64,000 nt of DNA, taken from assembly GCA_012934845.2 (NCBI GenBank), contig WNNJ02003827.1, positions 62,001-126,000 of the forward strand, in the 5' to 3' direction. The first letter of the stretch is position 1. Every line of letters starts with the position of its first letter. Positions 12,840 through 24,749 of this stretch are shown here, one piece after another. This DNA comes from Pomphorhynchus laevis (lineage: Eukaryota > Acanthocephala > Palaeacanthocephala > Echinorhynchida > Pomphorhynchidae). The notes beneath the pieces are model-generated. The model searched no databases, had not been told where the DNA came from, and worked only from the letters and a program-made list of their open reading frames with translations. Position numbers and translations under genes: made by a program.

Positions 12840-14690
12840 ATTTCTTTACAGGAAAAAAAACAAATAATATACAAGATTTTTCCTGCCAACCACTGGTCCG
12901 GGTGTCGGGTCGTGGAGGCAGTACACGACCCAAACTACTCCAAACATCGCGATCCTGGGCGACAGACCAGAGTTCTCTTTCAGATAGCCCAAGGTGGCCT
13001 TCAGCCAGTTTCGAGATTTGATATCTTCACCGGTTTCAATGTCTAGCTCGAGGTCTATCTCCAGAGAGTCATACCTGGAAAACCTACAAGAAAGGCGATC
13101 CCTAGACAACCTCGGAACGTGTCCTAGCCACCTCAGCTGACTTTCTTCGATGTGGAGAACCAGCGACTTTAATCTGAGTACATTCCGGATGACCGAATTC
13201 CTAACTTTATTCCTAAGGCTAAGACCGACCACACCGCGAAGGAACCTCATGTCGGTCGCCTGTATCCGAGATATTATCCTTTCGGTCATAACCCAAAGTT
13301 CATGACCATAGGTTAAGATATGAACGAAGATTGCGTAGTAAACCGAAAGTTTCGCCCGAAGACTCAACTCCCGCTTCACCACGACATACCTATACAAAGA
13401 ACGCATTGCTACGTTAGCGGCACAAACCCGCTTATCAATCTCCTTGATGTTCCTGCCGTCCCTCGCGAACAATACTCATAGAAACTTGAAATCCTCAATA
13501 TAAAGAAGAACCTTTTTCCCAATCCGGATTGGCATTGCAACCTGAATCAGAGACGAACACATAGAGATAGTCTTGGAGGTACTAACCAATATCCCAGCCG
13601 CTTGGATTTCCATCGTGAATCGATCTAGTAGGCATTGTAAGTCATCAGGACAAAAAGCCAACAAAACAACGTGATCTGCAAAAAGCAGAGATGGTATCGT
13701 GATGGAACCGAACTGAAGACCGACATCCGTCAAAGCAGCCCGTCTCGAAATTTTGTTCATGTAAACAAGGAACAAAAGTGGAGACAAGGGACAACCTTGA
13801 CGAAGCATAACGCCTACTGGAGATGATTCAGCACGAATACAATTCATACTTTGTTCATACAGAGAAGCCACAGCTACCTGAAGATAGTGTGGTACTCCAT
13901 ACTCCCTTAGTACCTCCAACAACCTCTCTCGTATAACTCGGTCGAATGCCTTCTCCAAATCTACAAAGCACACGTAGACATGTTGAGCGAACTCCTAAGA
14001 CCGTTCCGTTCAAGGATAGTTGAGAGAGTAAGAGCTAATCCGTAATTATACGACCTGGACGAAAGCCGCATTGTTACTCTTGCAACTGTCTCTCGACTAT
14101 AGGCCGTATCCTTAACTCAAGAGTCCTAGCAAATAGCTTGCCAGTTTGGTTAAGAATAGTGATGCCCCGATATTTGGAACACACTCTTCGGTCACCTTTC
14201 TTAAAGATCGGTATCACTACCACAGTTCACCTATTACTAGGAATCTTGCCCGACTTTAATGCAACATTGAAGATCCGTGTTAGCCACTTCATGCCAACAA
14301 CGTTAAGATCCTTTAACGCTTCAGGTCGAATATCGTCTACTCCGGAAGACTTGCTATTATGAAGTTATTTAACAACATCAAGATAAATTATATAAAGATA
14401 GGATCCAACATCACTATTGTAGGGAAACAGGCATCCGTGACTCTCTTCCGCTTTTTCGTACATTATATAATCTGCCGTTGGAGTCATTGGAGGGATCTGG
14501 GATAGTATATCAAAAGACTATCCTTAAGGCTGATGCAAGCCGGCCAATTATTTAGCCGTTGATCGACGAATGTCGAAGATACGTTGCCTGGCCGCTCCAC
14601 GAAGAGGCTAATTGGCAATAGGTGCCAGTTTAATACTTAATCGACTGGTACTTAGCGGCCTTGCAATATAGCCATATGGCTTAATACATG
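12840..14690 (-). pseudogene. Non-LTR retrotransposon RT, decayed
   Basis: Order on the minus strand: an N-terminal piece near 14360-14140 with GVDDIRPEALKDL, VVVIPIFKKGDRR and YRGITIL; FRPGR near 14060; then 13973-13476 with FVDLEKAFDRV, LREYGVP, GCPLSPLLF and LLFADH; then 13472-12846 with LRAKLSVYYAIFVHILTYGHE, which is broken here at 20 residues (LRAKLSVYYAIFVHILTYGH), RIQATDMRFLRGV, LRWLGHV and the 3' block ending in PTPGPVV. These are RT palm and thumb motifs of a LINE. The catalytic FADD is FADH, a TAG separates the two main frames, and further stops lie upstream, so it is inactive. The clade (RTE-like or Rex1-like) is not certain. GC content is higher than in the flanks. Confidence 0.85.
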
Positions 14691-14870
14691 AACAATATGC
14701 CTTAATTATAAAATAAAATTTTTAAAAGTTTTAATAGTTAAAAGTATTTTTATCTAAAAGTGAAATTAACTGATAAAATTTTAAGATTGTAATGTCTGCT
14801 TAGACTTTTGTAAGGATCTTAATGGACTTTGTAATATTTTGGAATAACTGTTGTTGTGATTGTGTTAATT

Positions 14871-15209
14871 TAACATAAATTATTCGTGAATATACACACA
14901 TCAAGAATAAAATTTCATGGTTCAATATTTTGACTATCAATTGTAGTCATCTTCAGGAAAAGTTTTTAATCTTGAAGTGGAACATATTGAGAAACTAATT
15001 CGATGTAAAGTTATAGATTGCAGATGGAATTAAATGACATATTGTTCTTGTAGTTTAAATGTAGAGTTTCAAATTGTTGCCCGTTTTATTATATTTGATG
15101 TTTACTTCGGGCGGAACAGTTGATAGTCAAAATATTGAACCAAAAGATATCGTCTTTTCATTCTTGGTGCGTGTATATTCCCGAATAATTTATATTAAAT
15201 TATCACCTA
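14871..15209. repeat. Imperfect inverted repeat, arms 70-90 bp, spacer ~180 bp
   Basis: The left arm (14871-14941) contains AAATTATTCGTGAATATACA and GGTTCAATATTTTGACTATC. The right arm (15119-15209) carries their complements, GATAGTCAAAATATTGAACC and GTGTATATTCCCGAATAATT. It abuts the 3' end of the PLE at 15205. Both arms hold TTGATAGTCAAAATATTGA, which resembles a decayed hammerhead core (compare the motif at 49806-49845). Confidence 0.75.
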
Positions 15210-15465
15210 ACAAATCAAATCAAATAGGCTAACCAAGTATATGTATTTAAAATAATTATAAAATAAACAAAACAATAATGCTAAATTAAAATTTAATAAT
15301 TAAATAATAAAATAAATAATTGTCATAAGATTTTTTATAATTTAAATCAAGTTAAAATAAAAAATTGAAATTTTAAATAAAAGTCATTTTTATGAATTGA
15401 CTAATAAATAAGAGACGTTGTATCAGAAAAAGGATTATAGGTCATCTGGAGGAACTGCTATGCTA

Positions 15466-16878
15466 TCAGGTTTCGGCCCCTAGCTCCTCTACCCAACATA
15501 GCAGCGGGGTCAAATACATGCTAATGATGTATTTCCTCTGATGAAATTTGATTATATGGTAACTTATTCTAATACAAAGTATATTTTTTATTATCCATAA
15601 AAATTTTCCGCTAATGATTTTAAATTTATTTTTAATATTATTGTGTTGATTTATATATTTTACTATTTTCTGTTTGATGGTATTTTTATAGTAACCTAGT
15701 TTAAAATATGCATCTATTAAATTATTTAAATGATTTTGAAGAAAACCAATAATGTCACATATTGTTGCAATTCTTAAAATTTCATTATTTAATGTATTAT
15801 ATTTTATATTATATGGTATGCATGAATGCTCATGCAAAAATATGTTTCTTGTAAATTTAAATATGTCATCATTACGATATAAATTAATAGTAGTTTTAGT
15901 TAATGTTAATATAATGTTCATATCTAGATATATACCTTCTTTATCATTAATATTAGTTTTATTAAGAATGAGGCCACCTGTACATATATCATCAATATAT
16001 CGAAACATATTTCATATCTTTATACAATTTAGATTTATTTTTTAGACAGTTTTGAACAAATTCATATTCGATAAAGCTTAAAAATAAGTCAACTATATTT
16101 GGGCTACTATTACTACCCATTGGAAGACATTTTATTTGTCGAAATATAGATGTCCCTACCTTTAAATAATTTTGATTTATTAAAATATTTAAGGATTCTA
16201 ATAATTCAATTTTATCCATATATTTATATTTACTTGATGGTTTAATTTTTGTTAGATAGGCGTAATAGTTATTATAACATATATATGTATATCTTTTTTC
16301 CCGATATAAGATTAATTAATTTTTCTAATGCATCTTTAATATCTACTAAATCTAGATTTGTATAAAGCGTACTAAAATCGTATGTATTTATATTTTGAAA
16401 ATTTATTCCTTTTGTCTGTTCTAAAAATTCTTGTGTAGAATTAATACTGAAATAGTGTTTTATACCAGTATTAATTTCGATTATCCGACAATATTTTTTA
16501 AAGTGTGCTTTTATTACTTTAAGTATTTTATTCATATAAACAGAAAGTGGCTTTAATGTAAATTCAAAAGCACTACATATGAACCTAGGTTTTATTAAAT
16601 TTTTATGTAATTTTGGATTCCAATATAATATAGGTATAGTTTTATTATCTGATTCAATCTTTATACCCTTTTTATCCATTATAGAACAGTGACTTGTAAT
16701 AATTGTTTCTAAACTCAACTCACTACGTTCATATGTTGGATTTACATTTAAATCAGACAAAGTTATTACTAGCTTTATCAATAGTTGTTATTATATAGTT
16801 ATGCTTTAATTTAGTAAGTTCTGTATACATATCTTTATTAATTTGATCTTTCCTTTTATAATTGTTTGTTATTTTCAT
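15466..16878 (-). pseudogene. PLE reverse transcriptase, frameshifted
   Basis: Reading starts at ATG 16878, overlapping the preceding TGA by four bases. It gives TTIDKASNNFV, an in-frame UGA, then FKCKSN. After a shift, 16781-16272 has IPILYWNPKLHKN, KPLSVYMNKIL and NTYDFSTLYTNL (RT blocks typical of PLEs). 16219-15992 has IKCLPMGSNSSPNIVDLFLS. 16008-15466 has the catalytic MFRYIDDI (Y-x-DD), YLDMNI and a C-terminus CWVEELGAET that runs into the tail repeat. Catalytic Asps are intact but at least three frame breaks make it non-functional as read. Confidence 0.85.
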
Positions 16879-18238
16879 TTTCTCTCTAATTTTATATAAG
16901 TTTTCCAAATGTTTATCTTTGATGTATTTAAGCTTTTACTATTAATCAACTTATCAAAGTAAGCATTTAAGTCATTATATAACGAATTGTAAATTTTATT
17001 TTTATTGTTATTATTATTTAATCTATATTTATACCCTTTTGATAGCAGCTTTCTTAATTCACAATTTTCAATTAATTCTAGATTATGGGTACATATATGT
17101 TCATTTATTTTATCAAAACTAAGACTTTTACAATTGCATTCTGTTTCCATTATGTTTCTAATATTATCGTTACATATTGATTTTAATTCTTTATTATAAT
17201 TACAAATTTTTCGTCCTAATGGTGGTAGGAGTTTATACCTTATTTTAGGAATATATTTACTTAAATCTGACCCTATTATTTCTTTACTTTTAGAATTATT
17301 TAAAAGTCCGGCTATATTTATGTTATCTATACATTTATTAATGAAGTTTATGGTTAATGTATATTTTCTATTGTTATTATTTACATTTATTGTACGATTA
17401 TAGTATTTTGTATTACAATAACTGTCTGTTATACAACTTAGCCTATCATAGTCGTTAATTAATTTTTGATTTATTGAACATATGATATCTTTAGAAAAAC
17501 TTCTTATATTTACATAAAGATCTTTCACCTTATTATCACTTAAAAGTTGTTTTAATATTTCTAATTGTTCATTTATATACATATCTTTTTTAATATTTTT
17601 AACTCTATTTTTCCTATTCCTTTTATCACCATGACTTCTTGGTTTGCGTTTAACCGGATTATTATAATATAGTTGTTTATTATGTATTATACTACTTCTG
17701 CCAATTCCTTGTACCACGTCATTCAATCCTAATGGGTACATGGAATTAAGCGTTTTAATCCAAAAATCTTCTTTTTCTAATAGTTTTTGATTTAATATTG
17801 AAATGTTTTCTTCGATAATATGTTCTAAAATAAATAATTTACAGTTTTTAATATCATGTCCTATTAATCTCATATGTTTATGAAATATAGTTTGACTATT
17901 ATGCTGTATATTATATATGTGTTGCCTAAACCTAGTTTTTAACATTTGATATGTTTTTCCTATATATTGCAATCCACATGTGCATTGTATTAGATACACT
18001 ACACCTGCGGTATTGCAGTTACAATTATTATTAATATTTAATGAAAAACATTTGTTTGTCGTATTACTTACAACACAATTATTATTTATAACATCACAAA
18101 CTATACATTTTTTCTGTTACATTTAAAAGGTCTAAAATTGAAATCATTAGTACTTACGTATTTTTCCAAATTTGGTTGAGTACATATAACTTTTGTTATG
18201 TCATAATCTTTAAGTTGATTTCGGTGTCGCCACCTAGT
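16875..18238 (-). CDS. PLE first reading frame: Cys-rich region plus GIY-YIG endonuclease
   Basis: The frame is open from just after a TAA at 18239-18241 to the TGA at 16875; the first in-frame Met is at 17999, but homologous sequence starts before it, so the true start is missing or non-AUG. Upstream of that Met come FRPFKCNRKKCIVCD and CNCNTAGVVYLIQC, the Cys motifs that precede GIY-YIG in PLEs. Then CTCGLQYIGKTYQMLKTRFR (GIY-YIG core with the conserved Arg), GHD, and a linker ending ICTHNLELIENCELRKLLSK. The nuclease nicks target DNA during retrotransposition. About 454 codons are open, unusually long for this window, suggesting a fairly recent insertion. Confidence 0.8.
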
Positions 18239-18239
18239 T

Positions 18240-19140
18240 TAGTTGACTCAGACTAAACTTACAACGGGCCATTCAGCAGCATCTGACAGGGGCTGCCCTG
18301 CTTAATGCAGTTGCAGGCTGGAACAAGATCTATAAAGATCTACCGCCTTCACTCCACGCGCTACGCGACCTGGCTATTGGCCATTACCTGGTCTCTTAAA
18401 CGTAATCACGTGAAGCAGTTTAATTGAAGACAATCGTTCTTGTAAAAAAATCGAAAGCATTACGTTCTTGTGATCTATATTTTAATGTACTATGGATTTT
18501 TCAATAATCGGCATCGAATTACTATGTAAAGAACAAAGTTGTTGAATTTTGAAAATTAAAACATTAACAATCTCGTTATAAAAATGTAATATATTAGGCA
18601 AGTCATATTATTATACAAGTCCACTATTATTATCCAAGTTAACTCATGCTACATATTTTGTATTATAAATTTAAAAATTAAAGATATATTTATCTTAAAA
18701 AAGAATATTTATAATTCAGAATCTGTATAAACTGATTAATAGATAGTATGCCACGTTTAAAAATTAATATTGGAGGTAATCAGGAGGAACAAAATTGAAA
18801 TACTTGATATACCAAAATAGCTATAATAGAAATGGTATATGATTTTTCTACAATAATCAAGTGTTCAGTAATATTTTCAAGCTTTCCAGATTAAAAATGT
18901 GTAAATATATTTACGTTTACGCTAATAGTTGAGAAAAGGAGCAATAGATTTGCTTTAAATATATCACAAGTATTTCTTAAAGACTGAGTTAAAAATAAAA
19001 TTCATTTTATTTAAAAATGTTAATTACATTCTATATTTTAAAATGTAAAGTAATTTAGATTCGGTAAAAGCACACTTGTTAAACTAGTTTCAGTTACTTG
19101 ACAATTCACTTACGAAATTAATTTTAATTTCGAAAGGTTA
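18240..19140. other. Small coding-like fragment, then AT-rich spacer
   Basis: 18247-18400 is GC-richer and reads on the plus strand as GAALLNAVAGWNKIYKDLPP then LHALRDLAIGHYLVS and a stop, similar in style to the C-terminal WN..LP end of LINE proteins; the family is not identified. From 18421 on it is AT-rich; 18740-18795 holds GGAGGTAATCAGGAGGAAC, a remnant resembling the PLE tail. No gene seen. Confidence 0.4.
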
Positions 19141-19144
19141 ATTA

Positions 19145-19535
19145 CCGAAACTAGTTTTGATAATTTCGCAAACCCGCAGTTGCGAATACTTCATAAAGCC
19201 GCAGCTTCGGTTACTCACAAGGCCAAAGTTTTGGTAACCTTACAAGGCCGCAGTTTCGGTTACTTCATTAGGACGCCGTTTTTTACTCCAGAAGACCGCA
19301 GTTGTTATTACTTCATAACGCCGCAGTTTTGGTTTCTCACACGGTCGAAGTTTTGGTAATCACACAAGGTCGCAGTTTCGATAACTTCATAAAGTCGCAG
19401 CTTTTATTTCATAAAGCTCCAGTTATGTAAATTCATAAAGCCGCAGTCTTTGTTTAGAACATCGGAGTTTCAGTATTTCATAAGGCCGCAGTTTCAATTA
19501 TTTCATATTACCCGCAGTTTCAGCTCCTTCATCTA
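19145..19535. repeat. Degenerate minisatellite, ~20-30 bp unit
   Basis: About a dozen irregular units of the form TTCATAAAGCCGCAGTTTCG, often followed by GTTACTCACAAGG. Unit length and spacing drift, so it is old or under little homogenisation. No coding frame. Confidence 0.75.
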
Positions 19536-20570
19536 GCTTCGAGAACGTTTTATTTTAAAACCTGCTTGAGCATGTGTAAATATTCATGGGTTGAAAATTG
19601 TTAGTAGTTTTTGTCATCTTTTTTATTTAAGAATTTCTTAAAACAACCGTCATCTATAGATTGTACGTAAAATATACTGGATAAAATTACGCCGCTTTGA
19701 GTTCTGCTTGGAAGAAAACCCTGACATACATTGATAATGCACATTTGCATTTACGCCCCGGACAATTTTCAGGGTAAGACTACAATGAACTTGGGTGATT
19801 ATAACTTAGCAATATTAACCAAAATACACTAAAATGTTTCGGAAGTATCGTCACCTCATAAATTTTCTCTTACTGTCATGCTCATTATACAATATATTAA
19901 GAGTCCTACTTACATTTTTGGAACTCAATCAATATAAGATGTTATATCCACTAAGTGAAATTTCAAGTCTACGTCATGGACGACCTATTGATAAAGCTGT
20001 GTTCTTTCGGTATAAGTACTGACTTATATGTTTTTAGAGATATATGCCAAACGTAATTAGAGTAGAGTAAGTCATTCCAATATTATTGAATCATATGACC
20101 ATATGACGAATCACAATGTACACAGTATGGATGCTTTGGCAAGTTTCGTGTTATTGTCGAAGGAGCTTTTGATAATTTCTCAGACTTACTAGTCATTGAG
20201 CGAGACAAAACCCCGTCAAACTTGTTCATCATGGTTTGATTTTATGGAATTAGGGCGGCTATTAGATTGCGAAATCCTTTGTGGCTCAAGTCGAGATCGG
20301 ATATTAGTATTAGCTGCAAATGTGCTGCGGTTCGTAATTACTGTCGTAGACTAAATTTGTACAAACGGAGTACAGACAAATAAACTACTCTGCACTCATA
20401 TCATCATTTAAAAGCATCGAAAATGTCGAAGAGATTACAAAACTTGATGTTTTCAAGTTAGCAAGTATTGATGATATTTGCCTTATCTAGTTCGTGTTTT
20501 GGCACCTGTAGTGTGAGTCTACATCACGTTTTTCAATTAAGTCTGACTAATCGTTGGATTCCCATCACTT
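19536..20570. other. Spacer, nothing firmly recognised
   Basis: A 62-codon frame at 19834-20022 has no recognisable motif. The right part (from about 20100) becomes GC-richer and probably belongs to the LINE relic that follows, but I see no readable RT block before 20575. Confidence 0.4.
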
Positions 20571-20574
20571 AAAA

Positions 20575-21320
20575 ATGTGCCATCATAGTTCGACTTCCGA
20601 AAATGCACCAAGCTTCAACTAGTTCTGAATTTAAACCAATTAGTTTAACAAGTGTTCTTTTCAAGATTACCAAATGCCTAGTTCCTAAAAAATTGCGATT
20701 TCATCTCGATCAAAATTGCATCCTTTCCTATGCTTAGCATGGATTTTGGTCGAGTGCTCTTGCTTAACAAATTTAGTAACATTTCGTAAACTATGGAGTA
20801 GCACGTTGGGTTTCTGATATTCTGCTAATGTCGTCCGTGTTCATCGATTTTTTTAAAGCCTTTTGGCATATTTTCACCCGATAATATAGTGACCTTATTA
20901 CGCCATTATGGTTTTCCTAATCACATTTGTGATTAGGTTCGAACTTTCCTACTGACGAGATCTTTTCAAATTCGTGTTGGAGAATCTGGTTCTAGCTGCA
21001 AGACAGTAAATTCAAATGTATCATATTCTGATTACAGTACATTCGGATATACGAGGTTATGCTTTAAATCGAACAATCGTATGATTCGCGACTGAGTACC
21101 TTAAATTTATCTACAATACAAGATATACTCATCTTACTCTACTTGACTTCATTAATGACGATTGTTCACGGTTCATGTGGTTACTCATCGGGCGGTGAAT
21201 TCTCTTAATTTGTTCCTTCAAGGGCATTACACGTTATTGCATAAATTACCACCTGGTGGTTTACACATAGGGCTTTAAATTTGTGGAACAGGCTACAGGC
21301 TGCTCGAGAAAATCGTTAAT
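20575..21320 (+). pseudogene. Heavily decayed non-LTR RT relic
   Basis: Plus-strand pieces in shifting frames: CAIIVRLPKMHQAS, EFKPISLTSVLFKITKCL, LRFHLDQNCILSYA, SSVFIDFFKAFWHIF (block A-like) and, near 21255-21300, a VVHRALNLWNRLQAA-type end. The order fits a CR1/jockey-like RT. Many stops and shifts; it is certainly dead. Its 3' part merges with the long dispersed repeat starting at 20998. Confidence 0.6.
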
Positions 21321-22152
21321 GCCCTTAATTGAAATTTTTTATGACACTTAACGTTGCTTTAATCCTATCTAACAGCAGCACTTAAATCTAACAGCAATAC
21401 TCTACATTTCAGTATTGGTGGACCTCATCAGCTGCTGTAACAATACACCTACGTTTGACGTCTCTGTCCTTTTAATGTTGTCTGTCAATCACTCGACTTG
21501 TCTACCTTATTGACAATTAGATTGAATGAAATACTTTCTGATTAAATAATAGTCTTCAATTCAATCTAATTGTCAATAATTGCGTTTCACGTTTCGGTCC
21601 TTTTAATGTTGTCGGACCATCACTCGAAATAAAAAAGAAAGTAAATATAGAAAGTAGCATATATTATTTCTTAGATCATGAGTGAAATTTACGGTGACTA
21701 GGAGTTGATATACTATTGATGATTTCAGTCTGCGACGAATTACGCTTTACAAATAATATCATGAAAGATGCTTAAATGTCGTTTGCAATGACTTGGATTA
21801 TTCAGGGTTTATTTTAAGCGGACATTCATGGATGTCATTGTATTTAATGTAAATACTCCCTCCAACTTAGGGAAGCACTTTGGATATTTCAACACTTAAG
21901 ATACTTGCCAACTAAATTGAGTGTAAAAAGAAAACTCACAACTATGTTGTAAGAAAATAAAAAATAATATTGTGCTTGTCCTAATAAAGAATAATTAGTT
22001 TTGTTGTCTCATTTGATGGAATTCGTTGTTGTGTAAAAATCATAAAAAATATATAAAATGACTCAATATCACATTTTTGAATGAAATTTTGACTTGAATG
22101 AAATCATGTGAAATAAAATCATATGCACATAACAGCACAAGATGTGTTTTTT
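20998..22152. repeat. Long dispersed repeat, copy 2
   Basis: Partner of 10205-11150 (shared strings are listed there). The similarity ends near AGCACAAGATGTGTTTT at about 22152, where the gypsy relic starts. It contains an additional LINE-like segment at about 21190-21460. Confidence 0.85.
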
Positions 22153-22282
22153 AGACTAAGTGCTATAATTGCAAGAAAAGGCGAAATTGTGTTTGTTTGG
22201 TAGACTTTGGATCAAGGCATTTGGTTTAACTTGGCCGTAGAATGTAGCATTCGAGGGTACAAATGCAGCAGGGAAAATAAAA

Positions 22283-22714
22283 ATGCTGAATGATAAGGAA
22301 ACATCGAACTCGGAGAAGGCGTTGCTCACTGATTATGCACATTTATTCAAAAATAACGGACGACTCATACACAACTATACAGTTACTCTAAATTTTGACT
22401 CTTCTGCGATATCAAAATGTTATCAAAGTAGACGGATACCGTTTCATCTCCGCGAGCAAGTAGAGAAATCAGTAAAAGATCAAGTCGATTCTGGATTTCT
22501 AGAACCGGTAATTCCTTCGAAAGAAGATGTAAAGTGGTCAACACCAATCTTAACAGTTCGCAAGGCAAATGGCTTGATCAGAATATGTGGAGATTTCAGA
22601 ATCACTGTGAATCGACATTTGAATGTCGACTCATATATTCTTCTAACATGGGAAGACGTGACATGCAGTGAGCGGCGGCATACAATATTCAATGATTGAT
22701 TTGAAAGATGCATA
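22283..22714 (+). pseudogene. Gypsy RT N-terminal part (interrupted)
   Basis: Codons read SRRIPFHLREQVEKSVKDQV, SGFLEPVIPS, WSTPILTVRKANG and IRICGDFRITVNRHLNVDSY, the fingers region of a Ty3/gypsy RT. A frameshift near 22660 precedes SMIDLKDA, where the LINE interrupts. The continuation at 24619-24760 resumes with YLQLTIETDFRK and GIIIAPAIFQQ. The catalytic segment is deleted, so it cannot be active. Confidence 0.85.
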
Positions 22715-24612
22715 AAAAATATTTATTTAAACATGGCCAATGCGTGCCAGCGCACGCTTACATGACCACAATAAAAAAACAAAAATGTAAATCATGTGTC
22801 GAGAAGGTGTGAACGGATGAGGTGTTTGAATGTGATAAAGGAGGGAGCGCGGCGGACGTCGAGAGGGAGTTGATTCCAGGCGAGCAAGCGGCGACGAGGA
22901 AAGATCAGAGACAGTAGTTGTTGCAGTAATTGGGAACGTGGAGTAAGGTATGACGAGAACGCAGCGATAGCTAGGGGGCGAGTGTCGTCTAAGAAAGGAA
23001 GGTTGATGATCGATGGGCAGCGGACAGCGATGACACGAAAAGTTATGAGAAGAAGGCGGAGTTTTAAGCAGATGTGAGAGTTGGGAAAGATATGTGGATG
23101 TGTGATCGAAGCGACGGAGACGAAAAGCACTCGAACGGCGGTGTTGATTATTCGTTGTAGTGGTAGGATGATGGATTTTGGAGAATTTGCGAAAAGGCTG
23201 AGGCAGTAATTGATTTTAGGGAAAAGAAGCGATGAAAGAAGATACATACAAGAACGAAGTCGATAAGTGGGCGGATACGGCGGATGTCAAGGAGAATTAA
23301 GTTAGACGAGCGGACCTTGTCACGGACGAAGGGTTTAAGGGAAAGGTGATCATCGAAATGGAAGCCTAAGAAAGTGAGATTGTGTACTATGGGGATGATC
23401 GATGAGGTAAAAGATACAGTGGGAGGAGATATGTTTAGTTTACGGAGGAGAATCTACATTATTTTGAACTTGTCGGGGTTTAGAACTAAATGGAGATTGG
23501 AGAGACGTTTGTAGATAGAAGAAAGACAGTTGGAGGCAGAAATGACGATATCGTGTATGCGATGTGCGGGTTCATGAGCATAGATGATGATGTCATCGGC
23601 GTATAGCATGACGTTAAATGAGTAAGGTTTGATAAACGAAGAGAGATCGCCTTATTCGAAAAGAGAAAAGCATGCGACCTAGGACTGAACTTTGTGGGAT
23701 CCAGATAAAAATAGGGATTGGAGGGGAGGATGATGAATTAAAACAGACGCGAAAGGAACGGTCAGATAGATATGAGGCAAACTATGCTATGGAGCAGGAA
23801 GAAAAGCCGGTACCCTAACGAAGGCGAGAAAGGAGGACGGAGTGGTCGACAATGTCGAAGGCGAAGGATAAATCGAGGGAGATGAGAAAACTAAATAGAG
23901 CCTTGTATCGAGAAATGAGTAAGTCGTTGTAAACTTTCATGCAGGCAATTTCTCTGGAGTGATTAGATCGAAAACTTGATTGGAAAGGAGGGTACAGATA
24001 GGATGATGAGAGATAAGCGTTGATTTGTGTTAAGATGAGGCGTTCTAAGAGCTTAGAAAAAGTAGGGAGTAGTGAAATGGGGCGATATCTAGAAGGAAGG
24101 GAGGGTTCGAGCGATTGTTTCTTAAAAAGGGGATGAACGATTGCGAATTTCCAGTGTTAAGAGTAGATACGAATGCGGATGAACGAGTTAAACAAGATTG
24201 TGATAAAAGGGGATATCGATGACATATGGATTTAAGTATCTGGGTAGGCAGGAGATCGGCAGTGACGTTTTGTTGGGCAAGGACATGAGGACAGATGAGA
24301 CATCGGTAGGTGAGACAGAGAGAAGATGAAAGAGTTCTGAAAGGATGAGGCTAGGCTCGACAGAGTGGGATAGGATGGAGACCTGGGTGTAAGAGGGCAA
24401 CGTGGATACTTTGGTCTGGATAAATGGCGAATAATCATGGGGATTGATGTTGCAAGGCGAAGAGGAGTGAGCAAGGATTGAGTTAAAAGTATGTCAGAGA
24501 GACTTAGAGTTGAATGAAGTGATGATTTTATGCTGCTAGAAGGAGTTGCATTTGGTACGTAGTAGGTTGAGATGAGATCGGCGAAGATCAAGATATGAAT
24601 CACATAGGTAAC
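22715..24612 (-). mobile_element. CR1/L2-like non-LTR element A, inserted in the gypsy RT
   Basis: A 5'-truncated copy flanked by the 6-bp target duplication TGCATA (22709-22714 and 24613-24618). On the minus strand it reads, in several frames, LSVSPTDVSSVLMSLPNKTS, LYADDI (catalytic, near 23600), FLGFHFDDHLSLKPFVRDK, ILPLQRIINTAVRVLF and a C-terminus WNQLPLDVRRAPSFITFKHL. The 3' end carries TAAGCGTGCGC and AAATAAAT. Same family as 30490-32800 and 37610-39735. Multiple frameshifts; dead. Confidence 0.88.
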
Positions 24613-24749
24613 TGCATACCTGCAGTTAACTATCGAAACAGACTTCAGAAAGTTTCTGACGATTTCAACACACGTCAACTATTTCCGTTTTACTAGAATG
24701 CCTTATGGTATTATCATTGCTCCTGCAATCTTCCAGCAGGTTGAAAAAG

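Larger units (their letters stand above)
15205..18238 (-). mobile_element. Penelope-like retroelement with N-terminal GIY-YIG (Naiad-type)
   Basis: A PLE read from 18238 down to 15205: Cys-rich and GIY-YIG endonuclease first, then a linker with ELIENCELRKLLSKGYKYR, then the RT, then an AT-rich tail ending at TTGATTTGATTTG. Canonical Penelope elements carry GIY-YIG after the RT; the reversed order is the hallmark of the Chlamys/Naiad clade. The coding part is split into several frames (an ATGA junction at 16875-16878, an in-frame UGA at 16753-16755, frameshifts near 16735, 16250 and 16000), so this copy is probably dead. Its tail (15205-15510) occurs alone at 6678, 48290, 56610, 56940, 57262 and 57745. 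Confidence 0.88.
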
